DNA of 64,000 nucleotides from Hyphomicrobiales bacterium (GTDB taxonomy: Bacteria > Pseudomonadota > Alphaproteobacteria > Rhizobiales > Rhizobiaceae), in assembly GCA_900473045.1 (NCBI GenBank), contig UCKS01000006.1, positions 1 through 64,000 of the forward strand. The letters are read 5' to 3'. The first letter of the stretch is position 1. Each line of letters begins with the position of its first letter. A model generated the notes under the pieces. It was not told the DNA's origin. It did no database searches and saw only the letters and a list, made by a program, of their open reading frames with translations. Made by a program: the position numbers and the translations under genes. Below, piece by piece: positions 46,301-54,668 of the stretch.

Positions 46301-47920
46301 CTCGGCGTCACCGGCGGCGAAGGCGTCGATCTGGTTCTGAACTCGCTGTTTGCCGAAGCCATGGAACAGAGCCTATCGCTGGTAAAGCCGTTCGGCCGCT
46401 TCCTCGAACTGGGTAAGCGAGACTACTATGCCGACAGCAAAATTGGCCTGCGGCCCTTCCGCCGCAACATCAGCTATTTCGGCATCGATGCCGACCAACT
46501 GCTGGTCAATGCGCCGGATCTGACGAAACGGATTTTCACCGAAATCGGTGCACTGTTCGAAGAAGGCAAGCTTGTGCCGCTGCCCTACCGTGCTTTCGGG
46601 TTCGACGAGATTGGCAATGCCTTCCGCCTGATGCAGAACGCCGGCCATATCGGCAAGATCGTCGTACTGCCTCCCGTTGCCGGACGCGATGAGGTTTCCA
46701 ACCGGCCTACCGGCCGCATGTCTATCGATGGCCTCGGCGTGCATCTGGTCGTCGGCGGTATCGGCGGGTTTGGTCTCGCCGCAGCCAACTGGCTGGTCGA
46801 AAAGGGCGCGCGCAATATCGCGCTTGCTACCCGGCGCGGCATTGCGGACATCGAGACCCTCGAAGTCATCAAGCGCTGGGAGAACATGGGCGTTTCGGCA
46901 ACCATTCATGCCTGTGACGTGACCGACGAGACCGCTGCGGGTGGTTTGTTGAAAGCCCTTCGCCAGATCGGTCCGCTGAAAACCGTTGTTCACGCAGCGA
47001 TGGTTCTCGATGACGCATTGATCAACAATCTCAACCGCGAGCGCAACCGCCCGGTTATCGACGTGAAGGCGCAAGGGGCAGCCGTTCTCGACCGCTTGAC
47101 ACGCACTGACGCGCTCGAACACTTCATCATGTTCTCGTCGGCAACGACATTGGTCGGCAATCCAGGTCAGGCCAACTACGTGGCTGCCAACGGTTATCTT
47201 GAGGGTCTTGCACGTGCACGGCGGCTTGAAGGCCTGCCGGGGCTGGCGATCGGCTTCGGTGCAATTGCCGACAAGGGCTATCTGGCACAAAACACCGACG
47301 TCAACGATCTGCTCTCCAAGCGCATCGGCAAGACGGCGCTGAAGGCGCAATCCGCCCTCAACCAAGTCGAGAGCTATATCCGCTCCGATCCGGGCACGGT
47401 GGATGCCGCTGTGGCAATGATCTCCGAACTTGATTGGGCTGCGGCGCGCAATCTGCCGGTTGTTCGCAACGCCCTCTTCGAGGTCATCCTGCGAACGGCT
47501 GACCAGCACACCGCAGGCAGCGATGGCACGACCATGGATCTCGTGGCCATGATCGATGGTAAATCGCCACAGGAAGCCGAAGACATTCTCTATGATCTGG
47601 TGGCGAGCGAGATTGCCGCCATCCTGCGCGTGTCGAAGGATACGATCTCACGCAACAAGATCCTCAAGGAAATCGGCCTCGACAGTTTGATGGCCGTGGA
47701 ACTGGGGATCAGCTTCCAGCAGAATACCGGCTTTGACATGCCGTTGAGCGGCGTCGCGGATAACACGACCGTCGGCGATGTGGCGCGCAAGCTTTATGAC
47801 AAAGTCAGCAAGCGGGATCAGGGCAGCAGCGAAGACAGCGAGCCAGCCGACAACAAGATTGTCAACGAGCTCACCCAGCGTCATACCGGCAACGGTGTGG
47901 AGAAGGCAGTCGGCCAATGA
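40334..47920 (+). CDS. rkpA: giant reducing polyketide/fatty-acid synthase RkpA
   Basis: This 2528-residue type I synthase has domains in this order: ketosynthase (1-430; C171 in DTACSSS, H306, H344), acyltransferase (520-830; S617 in GHSVGE), dehydratase (890-1190; H922 in HIVDGKAILPG, D1088), a degenerate methyltransferase-like region (1380-1540), a linker, enoylreductase (1790-2110; ILIHGAAGGVG), ketoreductase (2135-2380; VVGGIGGFG, Y2282) and ACP (2416-2490; S2451 in GLDSLMAVEL). All reductive domains look active, so it should make a saturated chain iteratively. There is no thioesterase; release is probably by the next protein, RkpG. In S. meliloti rkpA is needed for K-antigen. I chose the ATG at 40334, though the ribosome site is weak. 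Confidence 0.93.
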   Translation: MTVEIIGRACLAPGANSPQALFRILRQGKCTVTRIPSDRWDLARFWHPVIGNPGKTYSFAAGVLDSIYDFDPAAFGMSQREAMHMDPQQRVLLQLAWRALEDANISVPSLHGENVGVYIGASSLDHANLTVEDPAAAGPYFMTGNTLSIVSNRISHIFGLSGPSMTVDTACSSSLVALDQAMRALNAGEIDTAIVGGINVLAHPLPFVGFAQARMLSPEGLCRAYDNDGAGYVRAEGGVVFVLRRSDRARQEKDRSYAKIVATGVNSAGRTNGISLPSREAQANLLRAIYEGNNIDSNQVAFVEGHGTGTKVGDPSEVWSIGTVIGANRRAPVPIGSIKSNIGHTEPASGLFGMLKAVMALENNYLPASLHFDTPNENIDFDGLNVRVTGNPIELLRGKRARLAGINSFGFGGANAHVVISDPDPVQDERSRNNATGHVFMASAHTVGSLEELLKSYKSTFAKTSKDEARAVIAASGANRTQMRHRFAARSDHPEDIIRAIASHLEKPASDIGETGEAVTKDAKVAFVFSGNGSQWAGMGVEAFRENLHFRQCFTSVSALFKFHSDIVLTDLLTDPDLDKKLSDTKYAQPLLFAVQAALSDSLVAMGIKPTAVFGHSVGEIAAAYAAGALSLVDAVSIVAKRSLHQDLLAGQGTMAAAMLSEDAANAFAKSRGLEQICVAAINAHNSVTISGPAHEVSAFRDAARKAKIPVQILDINYPFHHPIIDRAKKAFLADIPDIAPRKSELAYLSTVTGARMDGTQLDPDYWWKNVREPVRFQAATEAAIELGCSLFIEISPRPILSSYLKETVKQASIPGTVVPTLLRDGGEKGQDPISRAMARAIAHGAAFDEARLFGKRNAFVRLPNLPFEQTELRPASTSDSTDLFGRGSKTPYTLAGWRADLNSGSWKNHIDAHLFPDLAEHIVDGKAILPGSGFIEIAISAAQQYYGTTEVDITNLEIVRPLELADNRMMELSTILSPETGDIEIRSRERLSEDDWAVHAVARSRKPIPSDEIASGNAFASLEKTATVTPAKAYETARQFGLDYGPRFQLMVKAVSYGDRFIDVELKEPEKTGNPFVTYSLNPISVDATFHGMVALFDRFTGDAGGAPYIPVRFGSVRLTNSGLIIKRAVVEIERISANSIKAKFRFFGKAGELIAAFDDCRFRRTYLRQHKTLDMLSFHYEAVSSDRAAPLAALERSKTLPLPLLPATEENGIDNTTLLFNAAIYRACHEIALKLGKDTAKIDTRSLPGDFAFRCFLANCLYVLEDAGLCEHKAGSWKIAEEYSLPPVGDILKELYGECSERAVEAVLINNSYAEALDRIDDLFASELSGNEIEAASKQQSFISDATLDHQTVHSQSTRQRMDLVLAAVEKALTSESGKSDLRIVEAGTVSAGFTRKLATLAAKYRASLIVVEPRENAQRNLEIAFEEDAHVRVLKKDAFSTLPAFDLVVSASDTIFTLIDEDGAIRNALRVCLQENGALIAATNAPTVFSDFAFGLTESWFARTQAVEFPIGKLATVTQWQKDLTDLGLRNITVEDRELSHGNIITVEAQGGQFTDAAQTNDAQLVGVARPVLVLHEGSVSSLQSKLPSGKDAVQAPLIQVQLTGDFETDKDKIAEAIEGLNEKPVRAVYLSAPTTADRSRDSAALQNRVLSLSAFAEALRQHYAHAEPAADQRPCLVIAAQGGAPVTLSTRDKDVSGSSVNSGLWAFARVLQNEYDFLDIHSLDFTGPKASAGNQLAAAISMLGDASGNREWLLDGKSGILSEIRAVPGPVDQSLRKTTDFKAATIRQRVSSQVGSIAWEQSEVPQAGPNDVVVAVAATGLNFRDVMWAMGLLPEEALEDGFAGATIGMELSGHVVAIGSGVKDLSVGDAVMAIAPAAFSTHVVVSRSGVARLPETVSPVAAATVPVAFLTAYYAMIELGRIRAGETILIHGAAGGVGLAALQVAKLAGAKVIATAGTREKRRFLKMLGADHVFDSRSLAFVNDILGVTGGEGVDLVLNSLFAEAMEQSLSLVKPFGRFLELGKRDYYADSKIGLRPFRRNISYFGIDADQLLVNAPDLTKRIFTEIGALFEEGKLVPLPYRAFGFDEIGNAFRLMQNAGHIGKIVVLPPVAGRDEVSNRPTGRMSIDGLGVHLVVGGIGGFGLAAANWLVEKGARNIALATRRGIADIETLEVIKRWENMGVSATIHACDVTDETAAGGLLKALRQIGPLKTVVHAAMVLDDALINNLNRERNRPVIDVKAQGAAVLDRLTRTDALEHFIMFSSATTLVGNPGQANYVAANGYLEGLARARRLEGLPGLAIGFGAIADKGYLAQNTDVNDLLSKRIGKTALKAQSALNQVESYIRSDPGTVDAAVAMISELDWAAARNLPVVRNALFEVILRTADQHTAGSDGTTMDLVAMIDGKSPQEAEDILYDLVASEIAAILRVSKDTISRNKILKEIGLDSLMAVELGISFQQNTGFDMPLSGVADNTTVGDVARKLYDKVSKRDQGSSEDSEPADNKIVNELTQRHTGNGVEKAVGQ

Positions 47921-49332
47921 GCGATAACGAGGAACATAACAACGTTTCGAAGATGAACAGCAGCCTGAAGGAAAACCTTCTGGACAAGATGCGCAATGCG
48001 CATCTATCGTCGGAACGCAACCGCATGGCTCGTTCCGAACGCGACGTTCCTCCGCCGGTCAGGCGCAAGCAGACGCGGTTCGAGGATTTGCCGGAATACA
48101 AGCAGGTCCAGACCCAGAAAGTTGCCAGTGAACAGCTGGGCATCGACAACCCGTTCTACCGCGCGCACCAGACTGCAGCCGGCGCAACGACGGTGATTGA
48201 CGGCCGCAAGCTGATCAACTTCGCGTCCTATGATTACCTCGGTCTCAACCGGCATCCCCATGTTCTGGCTCAAGCGCGCGACACCATCAACACTTTCGGC
48301 ATCTCGGCATCGGCCAGCCGGCTGGTGGCGGGAGAACGCCCGGCCCATGCCGAACTGGAAGAGCGCATAGCCGCCTTCTATGGCGTCGAAGCGTCCGTCT
48401 GTTTCGTCAGCGGCTACCTCACCAATGTCGCGGCAATCAGCTGCCTGATGGGTCCGAAAGACCTCGTCGTGCATGACGAGTTCATCCACAACAGTGCGCT
48501 TGCCGGCATCAAGCTCTCCGGCGCCACCCGGCGCCTGTTCAAGCACAATGATGCGAACGATCTGGAACACGTGCTGCGCACGGTTGCAGGCGACTACCGG
48601 CGTATTCTGGTGATCGTAGAGGGCGTCTATTCGATGGATGGCGATATCGCCAACCTGCCGGCCATTGTGAAGTTGAAGAGCGAATATGGCTTCTGGCTGA
48701 TGGTTGACGAAGCCCATTCACTCGGCATTCTCGGCAAACGCGGCAAAGGCACGTTTGAGCATTTTGGCATCGATCCACGCCAGATCGACATCTGGATGGG
48801 AACGCTCTCCAAGACGACATCAAGCTGCGGCGGCTATATCGCCGGTAGCGGCGCTCTGGCGGCCGTGCTGAAGGCAACCGCTGGCGGCTTCGTCTACAGC
48901 GTCGGCCTTGCACCTGTTCTGACGGCATCGGCCATTGCCAGCCTCGACATTCTGGAAGGCGAGCCGGAACGCGTCGCCGCCTTGAGGCGCAACGGCGCGC
49001 TTTTCCTCAAGCTTGCCCAGGAAGCCGGCCTCGATACGGGTCTGAGCGCTGGTTTTTCCGTGGTTCCGGTTCTGGTCGGCGATTCGCTGCGTGCGGTGCA
49101 ACTGTCGAACGATCTTCTTGCCGCCGGTATCAATGCGTTGCCGATCATCCATCCTGCAGTTCCAGAAGGGATGGCACGTTTGCGGTTCTTCATCACCAGC
49201 GAACACACCGAGGAACAGATCCGCCAGACGGTGGCGATGACCGCTGAGAAGCTCAAGGAGCTGACCGAGCGGAATTTCGGTCTCGCATCGATCGATGTCC
49301 AGCAGATGATGAAGATGCTCGCCTCCCGATAA
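47917..49332 (+). CDS. rkpG: alpha-oxoamine synthase RkpG (KBL/serine palmitoyltransferase family)
   Basis: This 471-residue PLP enzyme condenses an acyl thioester with an amino acid to give an alpha-amino ketone. It has an N-terminal charged extension of about 80 residues, then INFASYDYLGLNRHP, the cofactor-binding DEAH (D264, H267) and the PLP lysine K299 in GTLSKTTSSCGGYIAG. The family includes 8-amino-7-oxononanoate synthase and serine palmitoyltransferase. Overlap with the synthase stop (ATGA) and lack of a thioesterase in RkpA suggest it takes the chain from the RkpA ACP. Biotin synthesis genes are not nearby, so BioF is unlikely. Confidence 0.92.
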   Translation: MSDNEEHNNVSKMNSSLKENLLDKMRNAHLSSERNRMARSERDVPPPVRRKQTRFEDLPEYKQVQTQKVASEQLGIDNPFYRAHQTAAGATTVIDGRKLINFASYDYLGLNRHPHVLAQARDTINTFGISASASRLVAGERPAHAELEERIAAFYGVEASVCFVSGYLTNVAAISCLMGPKDLVVHDEFIHNSALAGIKLSGATRRLFKHNDANDLEHVLRTVAGDYRRILVIVEGVYSMDGDIANLPAIVKLKSEYGFWLMVDEAHSLGILGKRGKGTFEHFGIDPRQIDIWMGTLSKTTSSCGGYIAGSGALAAVLKATAGGFVYSVGLAPVLTASAIASLDILEGEPERVAALRRNGALFLKLAQEAGLDTGLSAGFSVVPVLVGDSLRAVQLSNDLLAAGINALPIIHPAVPEGMARLRFFITSEHTEEQIRQTVAMTAEKLKELTERNFGLASIDVQQMMKMLASR

Positions 49333-49386
49333 CGCGCACACCCGAAACGGCTAGGCACCATCCATGAACCGAACCGGTCCTGCGGC

Positions 49387-50196
49387 ATGACTCATGTGAT
49401 CATTACCGGCGGCTCAAGTGGGATCGGCTTGGCGCTGGCGCATATCTACGCTGCACGCGGCGCACGTTTGTCGCTTCTGGCACGCTCACTGCCTGCGCTT
49501 GAAGCAGTGCAAGCAGAACTCGCAAGAGATCACCGCGAAACATCCATTCATATCGAAAGTGCCGACGTTACCGACGAAGATCAGACATTTGCGGCAATCC
49601 GGAGATGCGAGGATGCCTTCGGCCCCTGTGCCATCTTGATTACATCTGCGGGGATCGTCGAGCCCGGACGGTTCGAAGCGCTATCCTCAGCCGCCTTCAA
49701 CCGGCAGATTCGGACGAACCTGTTGGGCAGCGTCCATGCGGTGCGTGCTGTTTATGCGGCCATGAAAGAACGGCGCTCCGGCCGGATCATGCTGGTATCG
49801 TCCGGCGCGGGCTTGATCGGTATCTACGGATACACGGCCTATTGTGCCTCGAAGTTCGCCTTGCATGGGTTTGCCGACGCTCTCCGCTCGGAAGCGAAGC
49901 CGCATGGTGTCAGTGTTTCCGTCTGTTTCCCGCCGGATACAGAAACACCGCAGTTTTCCCGAGAATTGGAACATCGGCCATTGGAAGCAACGGTGATTAT
50001 GGGGCGCGTTGCTCCCTGGTCCTCCGCGACTGTTGCGCTCCGGATCGCACGCGCCATCGACAAAGGCCAATTCGAGGTGTTTTTCGGCTGGACGCTGTGG
50101 GCGCTGGGGCGCTTCGGCTCGGCGGTGAAGCCTGTTCTCAACTGGTGGTTCGACAGGGGTATTCGACGGATCGGCGGCGGTGGTGAACGGCCATAG
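49387..50196 (+). CDS. rkpH: short-chain dehydrogenase RkpH, 3-ketosphinganine-reductase-like
   Basis: This 269-residue SDR has the NAD(P) motif GGSSGIG at residues 8-14, NNAG-equivalent ITSAGIV, and catalytic Y152/K156 in YTAYCASKFALHGF. The segment CFPPDTETPQF near residue 182 is the hallmark of 3-ketodihydrosphingosine reductases (PPDTxTP). A C-terminal hydrophobic stretch (FFGWTLWALGRFGSAVKPVLNWWF) could anchor it to the membrane, as in that family. After RkpG makes an amino ketone, RkpH would reduce the 3-keto group, giving a sphinganine-like amino alcohol. Confidence 0.9.
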   Translation: MTHVIITGGSSGIGLALAHIYAARGARLSLLARSLPALEAVQAELARDHRETSIHIESADVTDEDQTFAAIRRCEDAFGPCAILITSAGIVEPGRFEALSSAAFNRQIRTNLLGSVHAVRAVYAAMKERRSGRIMLVSSGAGLIGIYGYTAYCASKFALHGFADALRSEAKPHGVSVSVCFPPDTETPQFSRELEHRPLEATVIMGRVAPWSSATVALRIARAIDKGQFEVFFGWTLWALGRFGSAVKPVLNWWFDRGIRRIGGGGERP

Positions 50197-50289
50197 CTGC
50201 TTGTGTCCGCAGCGAATAGGATTTAAGTGTCGCTCTGTCGCGGCGGTGCATGACGCGTCGGCGACCGATGAAAGATCGAAGGTATCCGT

Positions 50290-51891
50290 TTGGCGTTGAC
50301 GTCGCTCCACATGCACTACCATCCGCTGACGCTGACCTTTTTCTGCTACGCGCTGGCCTGTGCTGTCATCCTGTATACGGATAAGTTTGCCCTGCCCGCA
50401 CGCGAGCGCCGCAGACACCGGCCGCCAATCAGCCGCCGGCGTACTGCCGTCGATATCCTGGCGCGGCTGCCGATCATCGCGCTGGTGTTTGCCGGCTTCT
50501 TCTCGATCTCCTGGCGCCCTCTCTATGCCAGCGCCGGCGCTATGAGCTTCTTCGTCATCTTCACCGGCATATCGCGGGCCAAATACAAATTCATTCGCGA
50601 ACCTCTGGTCTTTTCGGACATCGCCCTGGTCGCGGATGTCTTCAAGTACAAGTCGATCTTCTACGCCAACTCGCTCAATATCGTTTTCTGGCTCGTCGCC
50701 TTCCTGTACGTCTTCGGCGTCTCGGCGCTGTATATGTATTTCGAGCCCAGCGTCCTGCCCACCAGTCACAAGCTCCTGTGGATCACTCTGATGATCCTGA
50801 TCGCGGATCTGCCCTGGATTTTGCTGTTTTATGGCCCGGTGAACAGGCCGGTCGCTGACTTCGTGCAACATCTCGTCGGCAAACCGAACGTCAAGGTCAG
50901 CACCATCCGCTTTGGAACCTTCGCGTCCGTCATTTTCCATTTCATCCTCTGGCTCGGCCGCCGCCGTGAAAAAATCGTTGCCGAATTGCAGGAGCGCTTC
51001 TTCGCCGCCGTCCAGGACCTGATCGGTCACGACGCCGACAACAAAGCGCCGCTGGTCATTGTCTGGCAGTCGGAATCCTTCATCGACATGCGCCATTGCG
51101 GGGTAGACAGCATCAAGCTGCCGACCATCGACAGGCTGCAGAAACTTGCCGTGCAATGGGGCCGCCTGGCGACGGTCTTCGAGGGCGGTTATACGCTGCG
51201 CACCGAGTTCGCCGTCTTGAGCGGCCTTGTCCCCGACGACCTGCATATCGATGCGAGCTATCCCTACCTGCGGGCAAGCCACTATACCGATGTGGTCTGG
51301 CCGACGAAGCTGAAGAATGCGGGCTGGAGCACGCATTTCATGCACCCGTATGACCGGACATTCTTCCTTCGCCATAAAGCCATGCCGCAGCTCGGCTTTG
51401 AAAAGATGACCATGCTCGACGAGTTCGACCACGATCCCGTCCGCGATGGCCCCTATGTCTCGGATGCGGCCCTGACCCGCAAGGTTATCGCTGACGTGGA
51501 AGGCCAGGCGGACGACAAGGGCAGCTTTCTGTTCGTCGCATCTATGGCCAACCATGGTCCGTGGGAGCCCAACCGCGTTGACGGAATGGCCGATCCTGTC
51601 GCGATCTACCTCGAAATCCTCCAGCAATCCGACAAGGCACTGGGTGAGCTTGTCGACCACCTGAACAGGCTCGACCGCCCCGTCTGGCTGGTTTTCTATG
51701 GCGACCACGCACCCTTGCTGAAATCCTTCGCCGATCCTTTCCCCGATCCCCGCACCGATTATTTCATCGTCCCCTTGGCGGCCGCGCGTAAACCACAGAA
51801 TACACCGTCATTCCCGCGCAACGAGGAACCCTGGAAACTGCTCGAAGCCATGCTGAAACATGCCAATCTGCAGAAGGATGATCTGCGATAG
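50290..51891 (+). CDS. rkpI: membrane phosphatase/phosphoglycerol-transferase-like protein RkpI
   Basis: This 533-residue protein has an N-terminal membrane part with four or five helices (residues about 8-30, 52-100, 128-195). A large periplasmic alkaline-phosphatase-superfamily domain of LtaS/MdoB type follows: VIVWQSESFIDMR (metal), the nucleophile threonine in GGYTLRTEFAVLSG, MHPYDRTFFLR, ASMANHGPWEPN and FYGDHAPLL. Such enzymes transfer phosphoglycerol or phosphoethanolamine groups from lipids. I use the TTG at 50290 with GAAGG upstream; an ATG at 50311 is the alternative. Position matches S. meliloti rkpI. The substrate, capsule or lipid, is not known. Confidence 0.87.
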   Translation: MALTSLHMHYHPLTLTFFCYALACAVILYTDKFALPARERRRHRPPISRRRTAVDILARLPIIALVFAGFFSISWRPLYASAGAMSFFVIFTGISRAKYKFIREPLVFSDIALVADVFKYKSIFYANSLNIVFWLVAFLYVFGVSALYMYFEPSVLPTSHKLLWITLMILIADLPWILLFYGPVNRPVADFVQHLVGKPNVKVSTIRFGTFASVIFHFILWLGRRREKIVAELQERFFAAVQDLIGHDADNKAPLVIVWQSESFIDMRHCGVDSIKLPTIDRLQKLAVQWGRLATVFEGGYTLRTEFAVLSGLVPDDLHIDASYPYLRASHYTDVVWPTKLKNAGWSTHFMHPYDRTFFLRHKAMPQLGFEKMTMLDEFDHDPVRDGPYVSDAALTRKVIADVEGQADDKGSFLFVASMANHGPWEPNRVDGMADPVAIYLEILQQSDKALGELVDHLNRLDRPVWLVFYGDHAPLLKSFADPFPDPRTDYFIVPLAAARKPQNTPSFPRNEEPWKLLEAMLKHANLQKDDLR

Positions 51892-51922
51892 TGCCCGCGC
51901 CGTTCTTCAAGGACCTGTGACG

Positions 51923-53221
51923 ATGGCTTTGCCGGAAGCGCCGGAGCGGCGCGTCTTCCTTTTTCTACAGGGACCATCCTCGCCGATCTTTGCCAAGATC
52001 GCCGACCGGCTCGAGGCCAGAGGTCATCACTGCCTGCGGATCAACCTCAATCCGGGCGATCAGATCTTCTGGCGCCGCAAGGGCGGATACAATTACCGTG
52101 GCCGGGGCGGCAATGATTGGCGCGACTACCTTGCCTCTTTCATGGATCGGCATGCGGTCACCGATCTCGTTCTGCTGGGCGAGGAGCGTCCCTACCATCT
52201 CATTGCTCTAAAGGCTGCCAAAGACCGCGGCATAGCGGTATCGGTCGTTGAAATGGGTTATCTGAGGCCGGATTGGTTGACACTTGAACGCAATGGAATG
52301 TCGTCCAATTCACATTTTCCCAACGATCCGCAGCAGATCGTCGATGCGGCCCGTACCCTTCCCGAACCGGACTGGAAGAGACGGTATACGCAGAGTTTTA
52401 CCGTCGATGCGGCCTACGACCTTCTCTATAATCTGCCGAACGTTTTCCTGTGGTTTCTCTTTCCGCACTACCGCCGCCACGCGTTGTTTCATCCTCTGGC
52501 AGAATATGCCGGCTGGATGATGCGACTGGCGGGGAGCCGGAAAAGAGCATTGGCGGCAACAACGCTCGTCCAACACGTGCTTGCTGACGACGCCCCGTTT
52601 TTTGTTTTCCCCTTGCAATTGCAAACTGATTTTCAGCTGCGGGCACACTCGCCTTACAACGATCAGCGTGAGGCGATTACCGAGGTGATCACCTCCTTCG
52701 CCACTCATGCCCCGCGCACAGCCCGTCTCGTGGTCAAGGTGCATCCTCTCGACAACGGGCTCATCGATTGGAAAGCTTACACCGAGGCACTGGCAACCAA
52801 GGTTCATATTGGTGAGCGTGTCCAGTTCCTCGATGGCGGCGACCTGAATACGCTGCTGTCAAGGACCGCAGGTGTCGTCACCATCAACTCGACGGTCGGG
52901 CTTCATGCCTTGCAATTGGGTAAACCCGTGAAAGTGCTGGGAACCGCCGTATTCGACATTGCCGACCTCAGCGACCAGAGAGCGCTTGATCAATTCTGGG
53001 AAACTCCGGAAAACCCGCACGAAGTGGTCCGCACATCCTTTTTCCGTCTGCTTGCGGCGGCAATCCAGGTTCGGGGCAATTTCTACTCGGCCAGCGGCAC
53101 GGATGCCGGGGCGGACGCGATTGCGGAAAGGTTACATAACCGGTCGATCAATCAACCCGGCGGATTCATCGCCCCACCGCCGCGCAGCAAGCCACGCAAA
53201 ATCAGTCCTCGTCCTCACTGA
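51923..53221 (+). CDS. rkpJ: KpsS-like capsule Kdo transferase RkpJ
   Basis: This 432-residue Capsule_synth-family glycosyltransferase has RVFLFLQGPSSPIFAKIAD at the start, LRINLNPGDQIFW, YFE-like EMGYLRPDWLTLE, PFFVFPLQLQTDFQL, VKVHPLDNGLIDW and the nucleotide-sugar motif INSTVGLHALQLGKPV. KpsS adds the first beta-Kdo to the phospholipid anchor of group 2 capsules in E. coli. Here the acceptor might be the lipid made by RkpA/G/H. I chose the ATG at 51923 with AAGGAC upstream. It is the last plus-strand gene and converges on kpsE. Confidence 0.9.
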   Translation: MALPEAPERRVFLFLQGPSSPIFAKIADRLEARGHHCLRINLNPGDQIFWRRKGGYNYRGRGGNDWRDYLASFMDRHAVTDLVLLGEERPYHLIALKAAKDRGIAVSVVEMGYLRPDWLTLERNGMSSNSHFPNDPQQIVDAARTLPEPDWKRRYTQSFTVDAAYDLLYNLPNVFLWFLFPHYRRHALFHPLAEYAGWMMRLAGSRKRALAATTLVQHVLADDAPFFVFPLQLQTDFQLRAHSPYNDQREAITEVITSFATHAPRTARLVVKVHPLDNGLIDWKAYTEALATKVHIGERVQFLDGGDLNTLLSRTAGVVTINSTVGLHALQLGKPVKVLGTAVFDIADLSDQRALDQFWETPENPHEVVRTSFFRLLAAAIQVRGNFYSASGTDAGADAIAERLHNRSINQPGGFIAPPPRSKPRKISPRPH

Positions 53222-53330
53222 CCGGTTCGGCGATACGCCAGGCGTCCATTTCTTCCTGCGACCAACGGAGAACGGAAGCTAGGCAAATGGGCTTGCCTGG
53301 CTTGAAGTCATCCTCGCTATCAACCAGAGC

Positions 53331-54668
53331 TTAAGTACGGTCGCGAATGTTATAATAGCCCATGACAAAAACCGCCCATGCGAAGAGCAGGCCCAGTCCC
53401 ACCAGGAATGAATTCAGGAAGCGCGCCGGGTACTGAGCCAATTGGGACAGCGTCGGCTCGATGAAGACGGCCAGGTATCGCTGTTTGTTGTTCGCATCGA
53501 TACGCGCCTTTTCGAGGCTCCCCAGGGATGCCGTATAGGCACGCTCGGCAAATTCGCGTTCGGTTTCCAGAATTTCGTATTTCTGAATCCGACCGGCAAC
53601 ATCGCCAGTGGCTCCCGAGGATAGGCCGTCCGCACTGCCGCTACCCAAACGTTGACGCTCGGATGCGAGCTGTTCTTCCGCGCTGGCAATACGGGCTTTG
53701 AGCACACGCATGCGCGGCGTGTCGTCGCTCATTTGCGTTTTCGCCGTTGCGAGATCGGCATTCATCTGTACCAATTGCGCTTCCAACCCGCCAATTAGCT
53801 GGGCTGCAAGTTTAGCTCCTTCGACAGGATCCACCTCCTGTGAAGCATCGCGATATTGACGTACCCCCATTCGCGCCTTTGCAAGGCGGTTTTCTGCCAG
53901 GTACATTTCATCCCGCGCAGCTTTGAGGACGCCGTCACGGGCCGATGCAGAGAGATTGTTGATCACTATCTCACTTTGTTGGATAACAAATTTGGCGATC
54001 GCCTGCGATTGCTGGGGATCAAATGCCTTGACCTGCAACTGCATGATGCCCGACGCGTGATCGAAATTTATGTCGATCATCTTGCGCCAATAGTCGAGTT
54101 TACTTTCCAACGGTAGGCCGGGCGCCATCCCGTAGAAGTAGTCTAACCCCCGAGCTGCGTAGATTTTTTCGAGATCAAACTTTTTCTCGACTTCCGCCAG
54201 CATTCTTTCACTACGAACAAAGTCCATCAGGATGTAGCTATCGGAGAGCGTATTGCCCGTCGATGCCTGAGAAAACATCCCAAGAATATCAGGCGCGCCT
54301 GCTGCCTCGATGCTGCGGACAGAGAACGATGCCGAACTATGATACTGATCCGAGGCGATGAAAATCATATAGATTGACGCCAGTACCGCCGGCACTGCAA
54401 CAAAAGCCAAAAAACTGCCGATAATCATGGCATGCCGCAGCCGAAGCGAACCCAGCCAAGTCTGTTTTTTTACCTGCTGCGTTATAATCCTGTGAAATTT
54501 GTTGGGGCTCTTTGTTTTTAGCTTAGGCACAAGCATGCGATCAGCGTTGCCTAGCAGGCCTTCAAGCAGATGCACGCTTTTCGACTTGACGACATCGGTG
54601 TTTTTCAGCTGATCCACAGCGTCATCCTTCTGCACAGCTCCTGAAGCTGTATTTTTGACGATCGCCAT
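53331..54668 (-). CDS. kpsE: capsule export inner-membrane protein KpsE
   Basis: This 445-residue polysaccharide co-polymerase/export protein has a long cytoplasmic N-terminus, a first membrane helix around 80-105 (MIIGSFLAFVAVPAVLASIYMIF), and a periplasmic coiled-coil domain with SFSVRSIEAAGAPDILGMF, LQVKAFDPQQSQAIAKFVIQ and EYLAENRLAKARM-type heptads. A C-terminal helix (FLNSFLVGLGLLFAWAVFVM) follows. It bridges the ABC transporter to the outer-membrane channel. It directly follows kpsT with no gap. Confidence 0.9.
   Translation of the reverse strand: MAIVKNTASGAVQKDDAVDQLKNTDVVKSKSVHLLEGLLGNADRMLVPKLKTKSPNKFHRIITQQVKKQTWLGSLRLRHAMIIGSFLAFVAVPAVLASIYMIFIASDQYHSSASFSVRSIEAAGAPDILGMFSQASTGNTLSDSYILMDFVRSERMLAEVEKKFDLEKIYAARGLDYFYGMAPGLPLESKLDYWRKMIDINFDHASGIMQLQVKAFDPQQSQAIAKFVIQQSEIVINNLSASARDGVLKAARDEMYLAENRLAKARMGVRQYRDASQEVDPVEGAKLAAQLIGGLEAQLVQMNADLATAKTQMSDDTPRMRVLKARIASAEEQLASERQRLGSGSADGLSSGATGDVAGRIQKYEILETEREFAERAYTASLGSLEKARIDANNKQRYLAVFIEPTLSQLAQYPARFLNSFLVGLGLLFAWAVFVMGYYNIRDRT

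Noticed and set aside
47917-49332. RkpG as biotin enzyme BioF
   Set aside because: It is coupled to a giant synthase and a ketosphinganine-reductase-like SDR in a capsule locus, with an extra N-terminal domain and no biotin genes nearby.
49687-51708. Open frame of about 673 codons on the minus strand opposite rkpH and rkpI
   Set aside because: It spans two well-supported genes and the gap between them. The composition is artefactual and no motif is present.
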